NCBI GenBank assembly: GCA_964007475.1
Contig: OZ023274.1
Location: 88,001,213-88,065,212 of the forward strand
Direction of reading: 5' to 3'
DNA length: 64,000 nucleotides
Source: Hybos culiciformis
Lineage: Eukaryota > Arthropoda > Insecta > Diptera > Hybotidae
Shown: piece by piece, positions 27,801 through 37,302 of the stretch
How the letters are laid out: each line of letters opens with the position of its first letter
How positions within the stretch are numbered: the stretch's first letter is position 1
Position numbers and translations under genes: made by a program
The notes under the pieces: model-generated
Told to the model about the DNA's origin: nothing
Seen by the model: only the letters and a program-made list of their open reading frames with translations
The model's database searches: none

Positions 27801-28662
27801 ATAACATGATGATTATTTATTTAAGTCTTATATTAGTTTTTTCCTACTAGGTAATCCTAAAAAGTTTCCATCTTAGCTTACTACATAGATACATTATACA
27901 TAATGTGTAGTATACATTATACATAATACATTTTTTATAAAATTTTCCACCAAATTATAAATTTAATAAATACTTATGAATACTTTACTTATTGAACTCA
28001 TTCTTATAAATATATTATGCTAATAAAATAGGATATTTCATATGAAAACATTTTGCTATTAAATAAATAAAAGAAAGTATATAATATATGAAAACGTGAA
28101 AAATTTATGAAATTGCTCAAAAATTTGTACCTGACTTTTTTGTATATAAAATTACGCATTATAACTATATGTATATTGAAAAATTGAAATATTAAAAATG
28201 AATAATTATTACATTACATAATATATTATACATACATAAATACAAATCTACATTAAACCAAACATTATTATTATTATTAATTTGTACCTCAAGCTTTGAG
28301 GCAATAATATAACCTTGAACATATACTGTATATTGAACATATTTTATATATGTTATAATTAAATTATAAAAAAAAATTCTATAAACTTTAATACATAAAT
28401 GTACTAGTAGTATTATATTAATAGTATGTGCAAAATAATAATAATAGAAAATTTTAAGAAACTAAAAAATAAATAAAAAACCGATATAAATTTTCTAATA
28501 ATCAGATATAAAAACTGAATAATAAATTTAATATTTTTTTTTTATTTAAAACTACATAATTATTATTATGTATTTATTTGTTGGAGATTATTGCGGATAA
28601 ACTTATTTTAAAGTTTAAAAAAAAAAAAAGAATCTTCAATAAAAAAAAATTACGGCTGGAAA
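18873..28662. other. AT-rich spacer with isolated coding-like remnants
   Basis: No complete gene. The open frames at 18858-19049, 19877-20059 and 24820-25047 have chance-like composition. A GC-richer patch at 22608-22708 reads on the minus strand as a charged peptide including PEVGIETKIEHDNDNT, open to a TAA at 22610-22608 and closed upstream by TGA. The pieces at 23856-24236 are listed separately. Small direct repeats of a TACATTATACATAAT type occur at 27888-27930. Confidence 0.45.
23856..24236 (-). pseudogene. Decayed coding fragment(s), family unknown
   Basis: Two minus-strand open pieces follow one another. The upstream piece (24236-24123) contains ENFWHLILDDQFDILMSRQV and ends at a TGA. 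The downstream piece (24101-23856, 81 codons) contains IRLTRSSLITLNRDVV and FRRPYDQLF before its stop. Residue usage in both (Trp, Asp, Arg, Gln, Pro) is far from that of random AT-rich frames. They are separated by a stop and a frame change, with no convincing splice sites between them. I read them as the remains of one transposon or gene copy, but I cannot name the family. Two unlinked chance frames remain possible. Confidence 0.3.
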
Positions 28663-28759
28663 ATGTCAATGTTCAAAAGTTGTTTATGCTTTGAACCACG
28701 AGAGCTACCAGAAATTGAATTTATTGATGCTTTCATTCTAAAATGTACTGATCCACGAT
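28663..28759 (+). CDS. Putative alternative first coding exon of the EFR3 homologue
   Basis: An ATG at 28663 opens 32 codons plus one base and ends exactly at a consensus donor (T then GTAAGT, GT at 28760-28761). The peptide starts MSMFKSCLCFEPRELPEIEF and ends KCTDPR. Its last base, T, joined to EFR3 exon 2 at 30269 (GT TGT TGC), makes TGT. The hybrid protein would read ...DPR followed by a Cys-Cys-Cys-Gly-Cys-Cys cluster and then the conserved SALRPRYKRLV. The phase is the same as that of the standard first exon (one base, G). The isoform would gain 32 residues plus one extra cysteine in the membrane-anchoring cluster, with two more cysteines (C7, C9) near its own N-terminus. This is inferred from phase, donor quality and peptide composition. 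No transcript evidence is available here. The alternative is an exon of an unrelated gene. Confidence 0.55.
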
Positions 28760-28959
28760 GTAAGTGTTGATTTATTAAAGAAAAGACAATTTTTCAATAT
28801 TTTTTATGTACCTAGGTATTTATTTTCAATATTTTTTATTTTTAAGCTATTTGGTTTGTTTTTGAAGTAATCGTTCGTATTTGTTATCCTTCTTAGTTAA
28901 ATTGAGTAATATTTAGGACAAATTATTAGTATACCTCTATTCGAAAATAAGCCTATCAA

Positions 28960-29187
28960 ATGAATCATTTTATAACCTACCACTCGACCGAAGGCCGCGC
29001 CGGGCTTGCACAGCAATTATTTCTTAATATTTTTGATTACACGATTTTAAAATGGACGGAAAAGTATAAAATAAGGCTTTTAAGGTTCATTCAATCGACA
29101 TCTACTCATATACCAATATTAATCGAAATCCATTTTCAGCCCCCGTCCCGAATCATCAACACAATCAAAGGCGAAATAATTTTATAA
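28960..29187 (+). other. GC-richer unassigned stretch in the first EFR3 intron
   Basis: This 75-codon open frame is locally richer in G+C, with GCCGCGCCGGGC near 28995, and includes the peptide STEGRAGLAQQLF. It has no recognisable domain and no clear flanking splice sites. If the exon at 28663-28759 belongs to EFR3, it lies in that intron. It may be a transposon fragment. The composition jump is the only evidence. Confidence 0.25.
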
Positions 29188-29879
29188 CATTGCATTACTA
29201 TCCAGTTCCAAGTTATTTTTAAAATTTCAAGTCTCTTGTTAATTATGAAGTTAGTTTAAAATCGATTACAAAATTTGTACCGAATTAAAAAAGTACATAA
29301 TAATATTATGTAGGTATATTTATATACTTTAGTATATAAACATAAACAAATTTAAAAAAAAAATACTTGAGATGAAAATAAAAACTTTACCAAATGTTGA
29401 TTTATTTAGACTGAGCCAAAGAGGATACATACACTTCATACTTATCCTTTGACTGAACTTACTTTTCTTTTTTGTTATGATAATTATAAATAGTAATCGC
29501 ACCATACTCGAAATTTATTTTTATCCAATTTGTACTCGACAAATATTTCTATATATAGATATACAAATTATGTAAATATTTTATTGTGGCATATTTTTAG
29601 GCAGTGATTCGAAAGTAGTTATTTTAATTTTAGCAAAGGACGCCTTTAAGCAAATTAGTCAATTTCCAAATTTATTTTTTACTTTTGAGTAGGTACCTAA
29701 ACATTTAAAAAAATAAAATAAAATCATGTACCTAGGTATTTCAATTTTTTTTTTAATTTAAATTTTTTCTTAAAAAGTTTATAAGATTATAGTAATATTA
29801 CTAAATTATTGTATAATAGAACATGGATAAGTTTTAATATTGCCTGGCATAACAAAGATGCTATTGTTGTCTGTAGTTA

Positions 29880-30175
29880 TGTAGTCAGTCGGCAGTTCTC
29901 TTTGCAGTTCTTTTAAAAAATAAACAAAAGCAAAATGAAATGTCAATCTTTTTGTTGTTATTATTATTTGGTTAGTCATCTTTATCTTTTTTCTCTACCC
30001 AACAAAACCCAATTCAATCAAACTCGACGCGAACTCGACTGTCTTCTGTGGTGAGTGAACTGTGTAATAAGTAATACTTTCTTCCTACCAACCAAGTTAA
30101 TGATTTTTGGTTCAATTTTATTTTTTTAAGACAATAATAAGACGAAGAAGAACAATAAATTGAACTTCCAACATA
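29880..30175 (+). promoter_or_regulatory. Probable core promoter and 5' UTR of EFR3
   Basis: A TCAGT match to the arthropod initiator lies at 29885-29889. It begins a stretch of higher complexity than the surrounding DNA (GTCGGCAGTTCTC, then CTCGACGCGAACTCGACTG near 30022). This runs to the EFR3 start codon at 30176. No TATA box is positioned clearly upstream. The start site is inferred from motif and composition only. Confidence 0.35.
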
Positions 30176-33100
30176 ATGTCTGGTAAATTTTTTTATACCT
30201 TATGTCTAGTTAACTAAATTTTAAATTATCTTACCTACCTACCTGTCTAACTAATTTTTTTTTTTCAGGTTGTTGCGGTTGTTGTTCAGCATTGAGGCCA
30301 CGTTACAAACGTTTGGTTGATAATATTTTTCCAGAAAATCCCAATGATGGTTTGGTAAAATCGAATATGGAGAAATTAACATTTTATTCGTTAAGCTCTC
30401 CTGAAAAACTGGATCGAATTGGAGAATATTTGTACCAAAAAGCCACAAAAGATATTAATAGAAAGCGATACAAGTAAGTAAGATGAAAATTTTGAAGTAA
30501 CAATTTTTGGAGGTGGGTTGGATAGAAAAAAAAAACAATTTTCAGAACATAATTTTTCACTGCCATTGTTGTGAAAAAATCGATATAGGAATAGGTACTT
30601 AATTTGCATTCTCTTTTTCTTTTAGGACTGTTGAAATTGCAATGGAAGCTATGGATTTGTTGCTAATGGCATGTCATGCACAAACTTTGAATTTATTTGT
30701 TGAATCATTTTTAAAAATGGTACAAAAGTTGCTGGAAGATTCCAATCCTAATTTACAAATTATGGCTACAAACTCGGTAGGAATATTAATATAATTAATA
30801 TAATTTAATTATGATTTCGTAATTATACTAAGTATAAGTTTTATTGGAGAATGAAAGTGAAATTTATCTTTCCTAATGATTTCGGTTCCTTTATTTTTGG
30901 TTTAAGCTTAAAATTAAAAAAAATTTAAGTTAACTTATATCGTTAAAACTAATCCCACAGATTTATTTTAAATTTGTTTTTCATTCTATTTAAACATACA
31001 TTTTTTTTGTAGTTTGTGAAGTTTGCAAATATCGAAGAGGATACACCATCCTACCATCGCCGTTATGATTTTTTTATATCGAAATTTTCATCAATGTGTC
31101 ACGGAAATCATGAAAACATAGAATTAAGGGATAGTATTCGTCTTGCTGGCATTAAAGGGCTTCAAGGTGTTATTCGTAAGACTGTTTCAGATGATTTGGT
31201 TGAGAACATTTGGGAAAAACAGCATATGGAAAAGATCGTTCCATCATTGCTTTTTAACATGCAGGTATTGTGGAAAAGTGATTCAGTGAAACTCAAAAAG
31301 AACAAATATTTAATTTTGTTTGTATGATATTAAAGCAATATTTTATTTTTAGTCAGGGCCGATTAATGCCATTGAAGAAGCAACTCCTACGACACCACCA
31401 GTATTAGCCGAATCAGTTCTGCGAGAATTAGTTAGTCGTGCTTCCTTTGGACACATCAGAGCTGTTTTAAAACCATTATTAACTCATTTAGATCGACACG
31501 AGTTATGGGTACCAAATGATTTTGCAATCCATACATTCCGAGTTGTAATGATTTCAATCCAGCCACAATATTCATACACAGTTGTTGAAACTTTAATGCA
31601 ACATTTGGACCATAATTTAAAATCTTCACCAAAAACTAGAACATCTTTAGCAGTTGTACTATCAAAGATTATTGCTATAGCTGCGGGTGAAAGTGTAGGA
31701 CCTTCGGCGTTAGACATCATTAATAATCTTTTAACCCATTTAAGGACAAGTGTAAGCACTGCTGAATATCAAGAAGAATCAATGTATCAAGAAGCTTTAA
31801 TTAACGCCTTGGGAGAATTCGCCAATCATCATCCAGATTATCAGAAAATTGAAATTATGTTATTCATTATGAATACCGTACCAGATTTATCAAAAAAATC
31901 CAAAGGCGATCAAATGCTTCAGAACATACTGTTGAAAAGTTTATTAAAAGTTGGAACACAATATCGAACACAATCTTTTGAGAAAGCATTTCCAGCGTCA
32001 TTTTTACAACCGTTACTGAAAATGGCCAGAACACAACATGATCCTACTCGAATAATTGTAATGCAAATCTTACAAGCTCTACTTGATCGTCATCAAAATC
32101 AGGGAGTTTTGAGCAGCATTACAGTCAAGAGTTATATAACTATGTCTAGGGAACCACCCTCACGTTCAGATATTATTTTCACCCATAAGCACGGCGCAAA
32201 CATAATGCAGGCATTGATTGAAGGAATGGCTATTTCTGATAAAATTGAAGCTCTAGCTTCAAGTTATAATACGGCAGCTCTTCTAATAGTCGAAATGTCT
32301 TGTAATGAAACAATTCAGGAGTTCCTGTTATTCATTTTAGGGTAAATAAAGATTATATTCTCATTAAAATTAATATTTAATTTTGACAACGAAATCAAGT
32401 TATTTTAATAAAGAGCAAATGTTTCAAAAATTTGATGTTAATATTGGCAAATCAACCAACACTAGAAACATTAGGAAACAAAAACATATAACTTACTTAA
32501 ATATATTATAATAGATTAATTAATTAATTGCCGTTTATTTTTCTCAGTGAAGATAAATGACATGAGAATATTAATCGAAAGGACATAAATTCCAAATTAA
32601 ACAGATTGGTTTTTTAATATATTTCATTAATCATATCATTTCAGGATCCAACAGATTGCGATTTCATCAGTTGAATTAGCTTCGGTTCATAAATGTAATT
32701 TATATTCGATTTCGTTATCTCTTCTATTTTTGGTAGCCAGAGTAACAGGAATTACAAGTATTCTTGAGTATGGACAAAAAATATGCGATGCTCGCAAGGA
32801 AGAGGCACCTTACTTATTACCCCCTTTGATAGATTCCAAAAAATCTGTAAAAAATCTCAACAATAATTTGCCACATTTACATATTGACAAAATGGCACTG
32901 GGAGAATGCTTACAAAATGCTGGATTAGATTCCCAACGCATTCAAACAGGAATACCATATTCTTTAAATCCCATTGACAATCCTGCTCATAGACATTCTT
33001 GGGTAGAAGCAACAGCAATGACAAGTAGAAATAGTTCTGCGGATCTCACTGCTTATAATAATGACGCGGACAGTATTAGCAGTTCACCTGGGGTATCGAA

Positions 33101-33531
33101 GGTTAGTTGAAATGAAACTACTTACACATGTAAGAAAAAAAATTTTAATCATTTATTTTTTCAGAAACTATTGGCACCAGAATACAATTTCGATGCGATG
33201 AAACGAGCTTTGGCCGAACCAACGGAAGCTGTTAAAAAAGAAAAACGTGAAAAACAAATTCAAATTGTTAAAACATTCCGAGAAAGTAATTTTGATGATT
33301 TGATAAAGAAGACAGAACCAAAGGTTAGTAAAAAAAACATTGTTTCAATTCATGTTCTGAAAGCACGAAATTGAAATTTATTATTTTTTGTAGCATGAAA
33401 TCATACAAAACAGACTCAACGAACTTTTCAATTCGTTGCAAATTGAAAGGCAAATCACAACAGAAGTGAAACAACCCAATCAACTAAAACCCATTTACGA
33501 GAGCAACTTTCCTGAATTATTCTTTTATTGA
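30176..33531 (+). CDS. EFR3: EFR3 homologue (rolling blackout type), plasma-membrane PI4-kinase anchor
   Basis: Eight coding exons join in frame: 30176-30182, 30269-30473, 30626-30776, 31013-31264, 31353-32341, 32645-33101, 33165-33323 and 33394-33531. Every intron is GT-AG. The product is 785 residues, close to the roughly 800 usual for the family. EFR3 (rolling blackout in Drosophila) is a palmitoylated armadillo/HEAT-like scaffold that brings the TTC7-FAM126-PI4KIIIalpha complex to the plasma membrane for PI4P synthesis. The palmitoylation-type cluster is visible (C4, C5, C7, C8), followed by SALRPRYKRLVDNIFP. Exon 4 carries the hallmark VKFANIEEDTPSYHRRYDFF, and the C-terminus ends FPELFFY, as is typical. 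Introns are short (77-303 bases). The first exon has only seven coding bases, so the N-terminus depends on the 30176 ATG. The gene converges on FKBP12. An alternative first exon may lie at 28663. Confidence 0.95.
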
Positions 33532-35029
33532 GATTTTATTTAAAATATTTCATGCTATTTTATCCAGTTTTATTCTGATTAAGATAAAAATTAAAATGTT
33601 TTGTTACTTAGTTTAATGGTTCATAGTTATATTTTATGCTGTTGTATCTTCCTTCAAATTGTAATTTATTGGAAAATTATTAAATATGAAAATACATGTA
33701 GGTAGCTAAAGGTTTTTTTTCCTCAAAAATTTAAATAGTCAATGCAAAAATTTAATGTACTATCCGGGGGTTGACGTATATGCACTATATCCAATATTAC
33801 TTTCGAATATTTTGAAACTAATAATTCTGCGATCTGCAACCATGGAGTAAATACTGGTTTCTTTCTGGTTAGTTGATTTATCTGTTTTTATTTAAAGAAA
33901 ATTATAAAGACTTTCAATTATGAACACAGGTAGTCTTCATTTAAAATAAGTTATGAAATGAAAATATGCTACGGAAAATAAATTTTCAGATGCGAAAAAA
34001 AGTTTTTTTGAACTACATATATCCATAATAAAATAAAAAAATAACAACTATCGGCTAATTTCGATTGTTCTGAAAAATGGAATAGAAATTCATTTCCTTT
34101 TTTTGACTCAGAAGGAGTTTCTGTTCAACAACGACAGTTGCTAATTTTTTTTAACTAGAAGTATGGAAATTTTTATTATTTTTCAGAGACTCATAATTTA
34201 TGAACCTCTGCATCGGTCAGGTTCAAACTCTTATTTTCTCACATTCATGACATAGACTTCCAGAAAAAACATTTCCGAGAGCTTACAGTGGCCGGTCATA
34301 TGAGCAAAGTTAGATAAAATTGAACGATCAGTATGAAAAACAAACAAAAAAACACATTCAGGACATTTATGCTTTCAAAAAAAAGATTACCGCTTGATGC
34401 TACGATAGACCGTTTATGCGATATTTTGTTTAGAAAATTTATAAAATTTTGTACCTATTTAAGATACTGTCCTTTCAAACACAATAGATACAATCTATTA
34501 TGATTTTTTTTTATAAAAAATATGATAAATGAATTTGGTATAAACAAATAAAATCATAAGCATTTTTAATAAGTTTATTTTATTTATTTATAATTGCGGA
34601 AATATGAAAGAAAATTACAATACAATTAAAATATAATATTTTTTAAAAACGATATTTTTTTAAAATGTCACAATAAAAATTAACCACTTTAAAATGCATA
34701 CTGCTCCACTAATTAACGAGTGTTCTTTTTAATCCAACAATTAACTCAAGTTGTGGATGCAGTGTGCAGTACAATAAAAATGAAACATATATTTAAATAT
34801 TTTTTAATATAAATTATTGTTTTGAAATTTTTAAGTCTTTTATGTTATTAATAAAAAATTAAGAGGTATATTATTATTTCATACAAAATAGATTTAAATT
34901 TGAGTCTGTACACGTACAATGTTTTATAATTTAGAAAGAAACATTTGGTATTTTCAAATAATTTTTCAATTAGAGTTGTAAATTTATAATAATAATATTT
35001 GGAATTATTTTAATTTTTTTTTTTATAAT
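33532..35029. other. 3' UTRs and spacer between convergent EFR3 and FKBP12
   Basis: EFR3 (plus) and FKBP12 (minus) end tail to tail, 1.5 kb apart. Candidate AATAAA signals for EFR3 occur from about 33977. For FKBP12, minus-strand AATAAA signals (TTTATT on plus) occur at about 34574-34588, implying a 3' UTR of roughly 450 bases. The stretch 33740-34460 is less AT-biased than its surroundings but contains no sustained frame and no recognised element. Confidence 0.5.
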
Positions 35030-36104
35030 TTATTCAACCTTTAAAAGCTCAACATCAAATGTCAATCTGGCATTTGGTGGAATAACACCAGGATGACCAC
35101 GACTTCCATATCTAAAATATAAAAATAAATACAAGTTAAAAAATTTAAAAAAAAAACTCATTTATACTATAATACTAGAATGTCTAAGGATATGAACATT
35201 TGTTTACTTACGCATAATCTGGAGAGCACACAAGTTTTGCTCTTTGGCCAACAGACAATTGAGCTACACCTAAAAAACAAAATAAAAGTAATTTAATATT
35301 TGAAAAATTGTATTAATAGGAACTAAGTAAATACCTTCATCCCATCCGCGAATAACTTCACCTTTACCAACTGTAAATTTGAAGGGTTGTCCGCGAGTTC
35401 GTGACGAATCAAAAACCTAAAATTAGAGAAAAAAATTTAATAATTAAATAGGTAATCCCAAAAAATGTTTATCGAGAGTCTGTCTATAAAGATTAGGTTA
35501 TAAGCAAAATTTTCTTTTCAAATAAATTCACTTACTTGTCCATCGTCCAAGGTTCCAGTATAATGTACAACAGCAATTTGACCATGCTTTGGGTAAGTTG
35601 AACCTTAAAACAAAAATTGATATTATCTTCATTGGAACTGCCAAATCTTAAGCATTAGGTAGGTGTAAGGAAATAAAAGGAAGCGGTAGGTATCTACAAG
35701 TGTTGTAAAACACATGCTTATGAAATTGAAACTAGATACCTACACCCTTCTATAAATAGGCTTAAGATTATGAATTACTATTATGCAAACTGAGCCTAAC
35801 ATTGAAACGATTCTCAAGGACACCGGTTAGGGTCATATTACTTAAAAAAAAAACAAATTTATTTAAAATAAAAATAGAAATTTAGAAGCGGCTAATCAAA
35901 CAATCAAAAATAGAAAAATTCAATTTTTGACATGAATACTTTAAAAAAAAAAGAATTTTTTTTTAGCAATGCAACTCTCGAACGAAAATAAATAACTATG
36001 TAAAATTGGAAATTCACATTCACAAGACAAGACACAACAAATAAAAAAAAATAAATTAATAATTTACCATCTCCTGGAGAAATTGGAATAATATTAACTC
36101 CCAT
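35030..36104 (-). CDS. FKBP12, FK506-binding peptidyl-prolyl cis-trans isomerase
   Basis: Five minus-strand exons join in frame: 36104-36068, 35603-35536, 35416-35335, 35269-35212 and 35111-35030. All introns are GT-AG. The product is 108 residues, exactly the length of FKBP12. It is a cytosolic single-domain prolyl isomerase that binds FK506/rapamycin and, in animals, regulates ryanodine receptors and TGF-beta type I receptors. The residues that line the drug-binding and active pocket in this family are all present (numbered from Met1): Y27, F37, D38, F47, V56, I57, W60, Y83, H88 and F100. Recognisable blocks are [35 protein letters not shown], and a C-terminal FDVELLKVE. The start follows from family length and from the only upstream ATG in frame. 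No membrane segment or extra domain is present, which excludes the larger FKBPs. Confidence 0.97.
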
Positions 36105-36300
36105 ATTTATTTATATTATATTTAATTTTTTTTTAATTTATAAATTTCAAAAAGAATTTATTTTTGATTAAATTCTTTTTTTTACTTTTTTTTTTTAATT
36201 ATTTAACCCAACCCAAGCACAAGCAGCGTGGTCAATAACTCATCGATATTATGAATTCCATAAACGAGTATCGCGAGAGTCGACTGAAATATTTGTTTTT
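36105..36300 (-). promoter_or_regulatory. FKBP12 upstream region with a DRE-like motif
   Basis: Upstream of the FKBP12 start is an A/T-run 5' leader (36105-36200), then a short segment of higher complexity (36205-36295). That segment contains ATCGATA at 36242-36248, the core of the DNA-replication-related element bound by DREF in insects (TATCGATA), here off by one flanking base. A housekeeping promoter here is plausible. The transcription start was not determined. Confidence 0.35.
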
Positions 36301-36463
36301 TAAAATATAGTTTGCACAAATGTGAGGTGAATGAGATGATAGACAATCATAGATTTAAATTTAAATCAGATAAAGTGGTTACATGTTAATATTTAATCGA
36401 CTTGAAAAATTAAACGCTATAAAATGGCAGAGAGAATAACATAAACCAAAAATTTTTAATTAA

Positions 36464-36683
36464 AGCCCTGTTTTCGCATACGCTGAAACTTCACTTCAAT
36501 GCATTAGCAACTGAAACTGCAACTGTATTTTGGAAGTCAGTCCTCCACTTCCACAGCAACTGTGAAACTGAATTCAGTACATTAGCAACTTAAACTAAAA
36601 GAAGTACTTTTGATTTGATTTAGTCCTGAATGACAGTCAGTTTCAATTACAGTTTCAGTTTCAGCTGTATACTACAAAAGGGC
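36464..36683. mobile_element. Short TTAA-flanked MITE (piggyBac-like insertion signature)
   Basis: A roughly 220 bp unit is flanked on both sides by TTAA (36460-36463 and 36684-36687). Its ends are imperfect inverted repeats. The left starts AGCCCTGTTTTCGCATACG and then CTGAAACT. The right, read inward, starts GCCCTTTTGTAGTATACAG and then CTGAAACT. The inside is rich in CTGAAACTG and GCAACTG motifs, and there is no ORF. TTAA target duplication is characteristic of piggyBac transposons. The imperfection of the repeats and the shortness of the flank mean the family assignment is inference. It sits about 360 bases upstream of the FKBP12 start codon. Confidence 0.5.
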
Positions 36684-36771
36684 TTAAGGCTTGAATTGAG
36701 CCCATTGGTCTTAACAAATGTGGGATTACATCAATGATGATAACAAAATTAAAAAAAATCAATAACTTTAT

Positions 36772-37294
36772 CAGGGCTGCCAGATGGAATGAATGAAATT
36801 TCCTCAAATTTGCAAGAAATTTCCCCAAAATACACTTTTTTAAAAAAATTCCTCAAAATTTTTTTTATATTTTTGTGTACTAAAATTTTTTTTTGCCCTA
36901 AATTAGAAAAAAAAAAATTGTATAACGGTTTTACTCACTTCAGTTTTTCCCCAAAAACAGCTTAATTTTGCAAGATTTCCTCAAATTTTTAATGTCTTCA
37001 GATTTTATGAGGTACTTATATGTTGTAAATCAAAAAGTTAAGTTCCAACAATGGATTTTAAGTTAAACGTACATCAATTTCTTAAATTTATTAGGGTAAA
37101 AAAAATTTACGAGTCTGTAATTTTAAATATTGTTGATTGCCAACGTAAGCATAATATTTCTGAATTTCTTCAAATTTTCCTCAAAAAAATATTTTCCTCA
37201 AATTTTTCCCCACGTTTTTTTTAACTTTTTTTTTTCCCCCGAAATTAAAAATTTCCTCAATTTGGGGAAAAAATTCCCCAATCTGGCAGCCCTG
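36772..37294. mobile_element. Non-autonomous hAT-type MITE, 523 bp
   Basis: The ends are perfect 14-base inverted repeats: CAGGGCTGCCAGAT at 36772-36785 and ATCTGGCAGCCCTG at 37281-37294. They are flanked by a perfect 8-base duplication, AACTTTAT, at 36764-36771 and 37295-37302. An 8 bp target duplication with CAGGG ends is the signature of the hAT superfamily. Both subterminal regions carry repeated TTTCCTCAAATTT-like and TTCCCC motifs. There is no transposase. The 70-codon frame at 37130-37342 runs across the right end into flanking DNA and is not a gene. Confidence 0.88.
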
Positions 37295-37302
37295 AACTTT
37301 AT

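Noticed and set aside
30251..30609. Minus-strand ORFs over EFR3 exon 2
   Set aside because: Antisense shadows of a conserved coding exon.
31484..31759. 91-codon minus-strand ORF inside EFR3 exon 5
   Set aside because: Antisense shadow. The plus strand carries the conserved EFR3 frame throughout.
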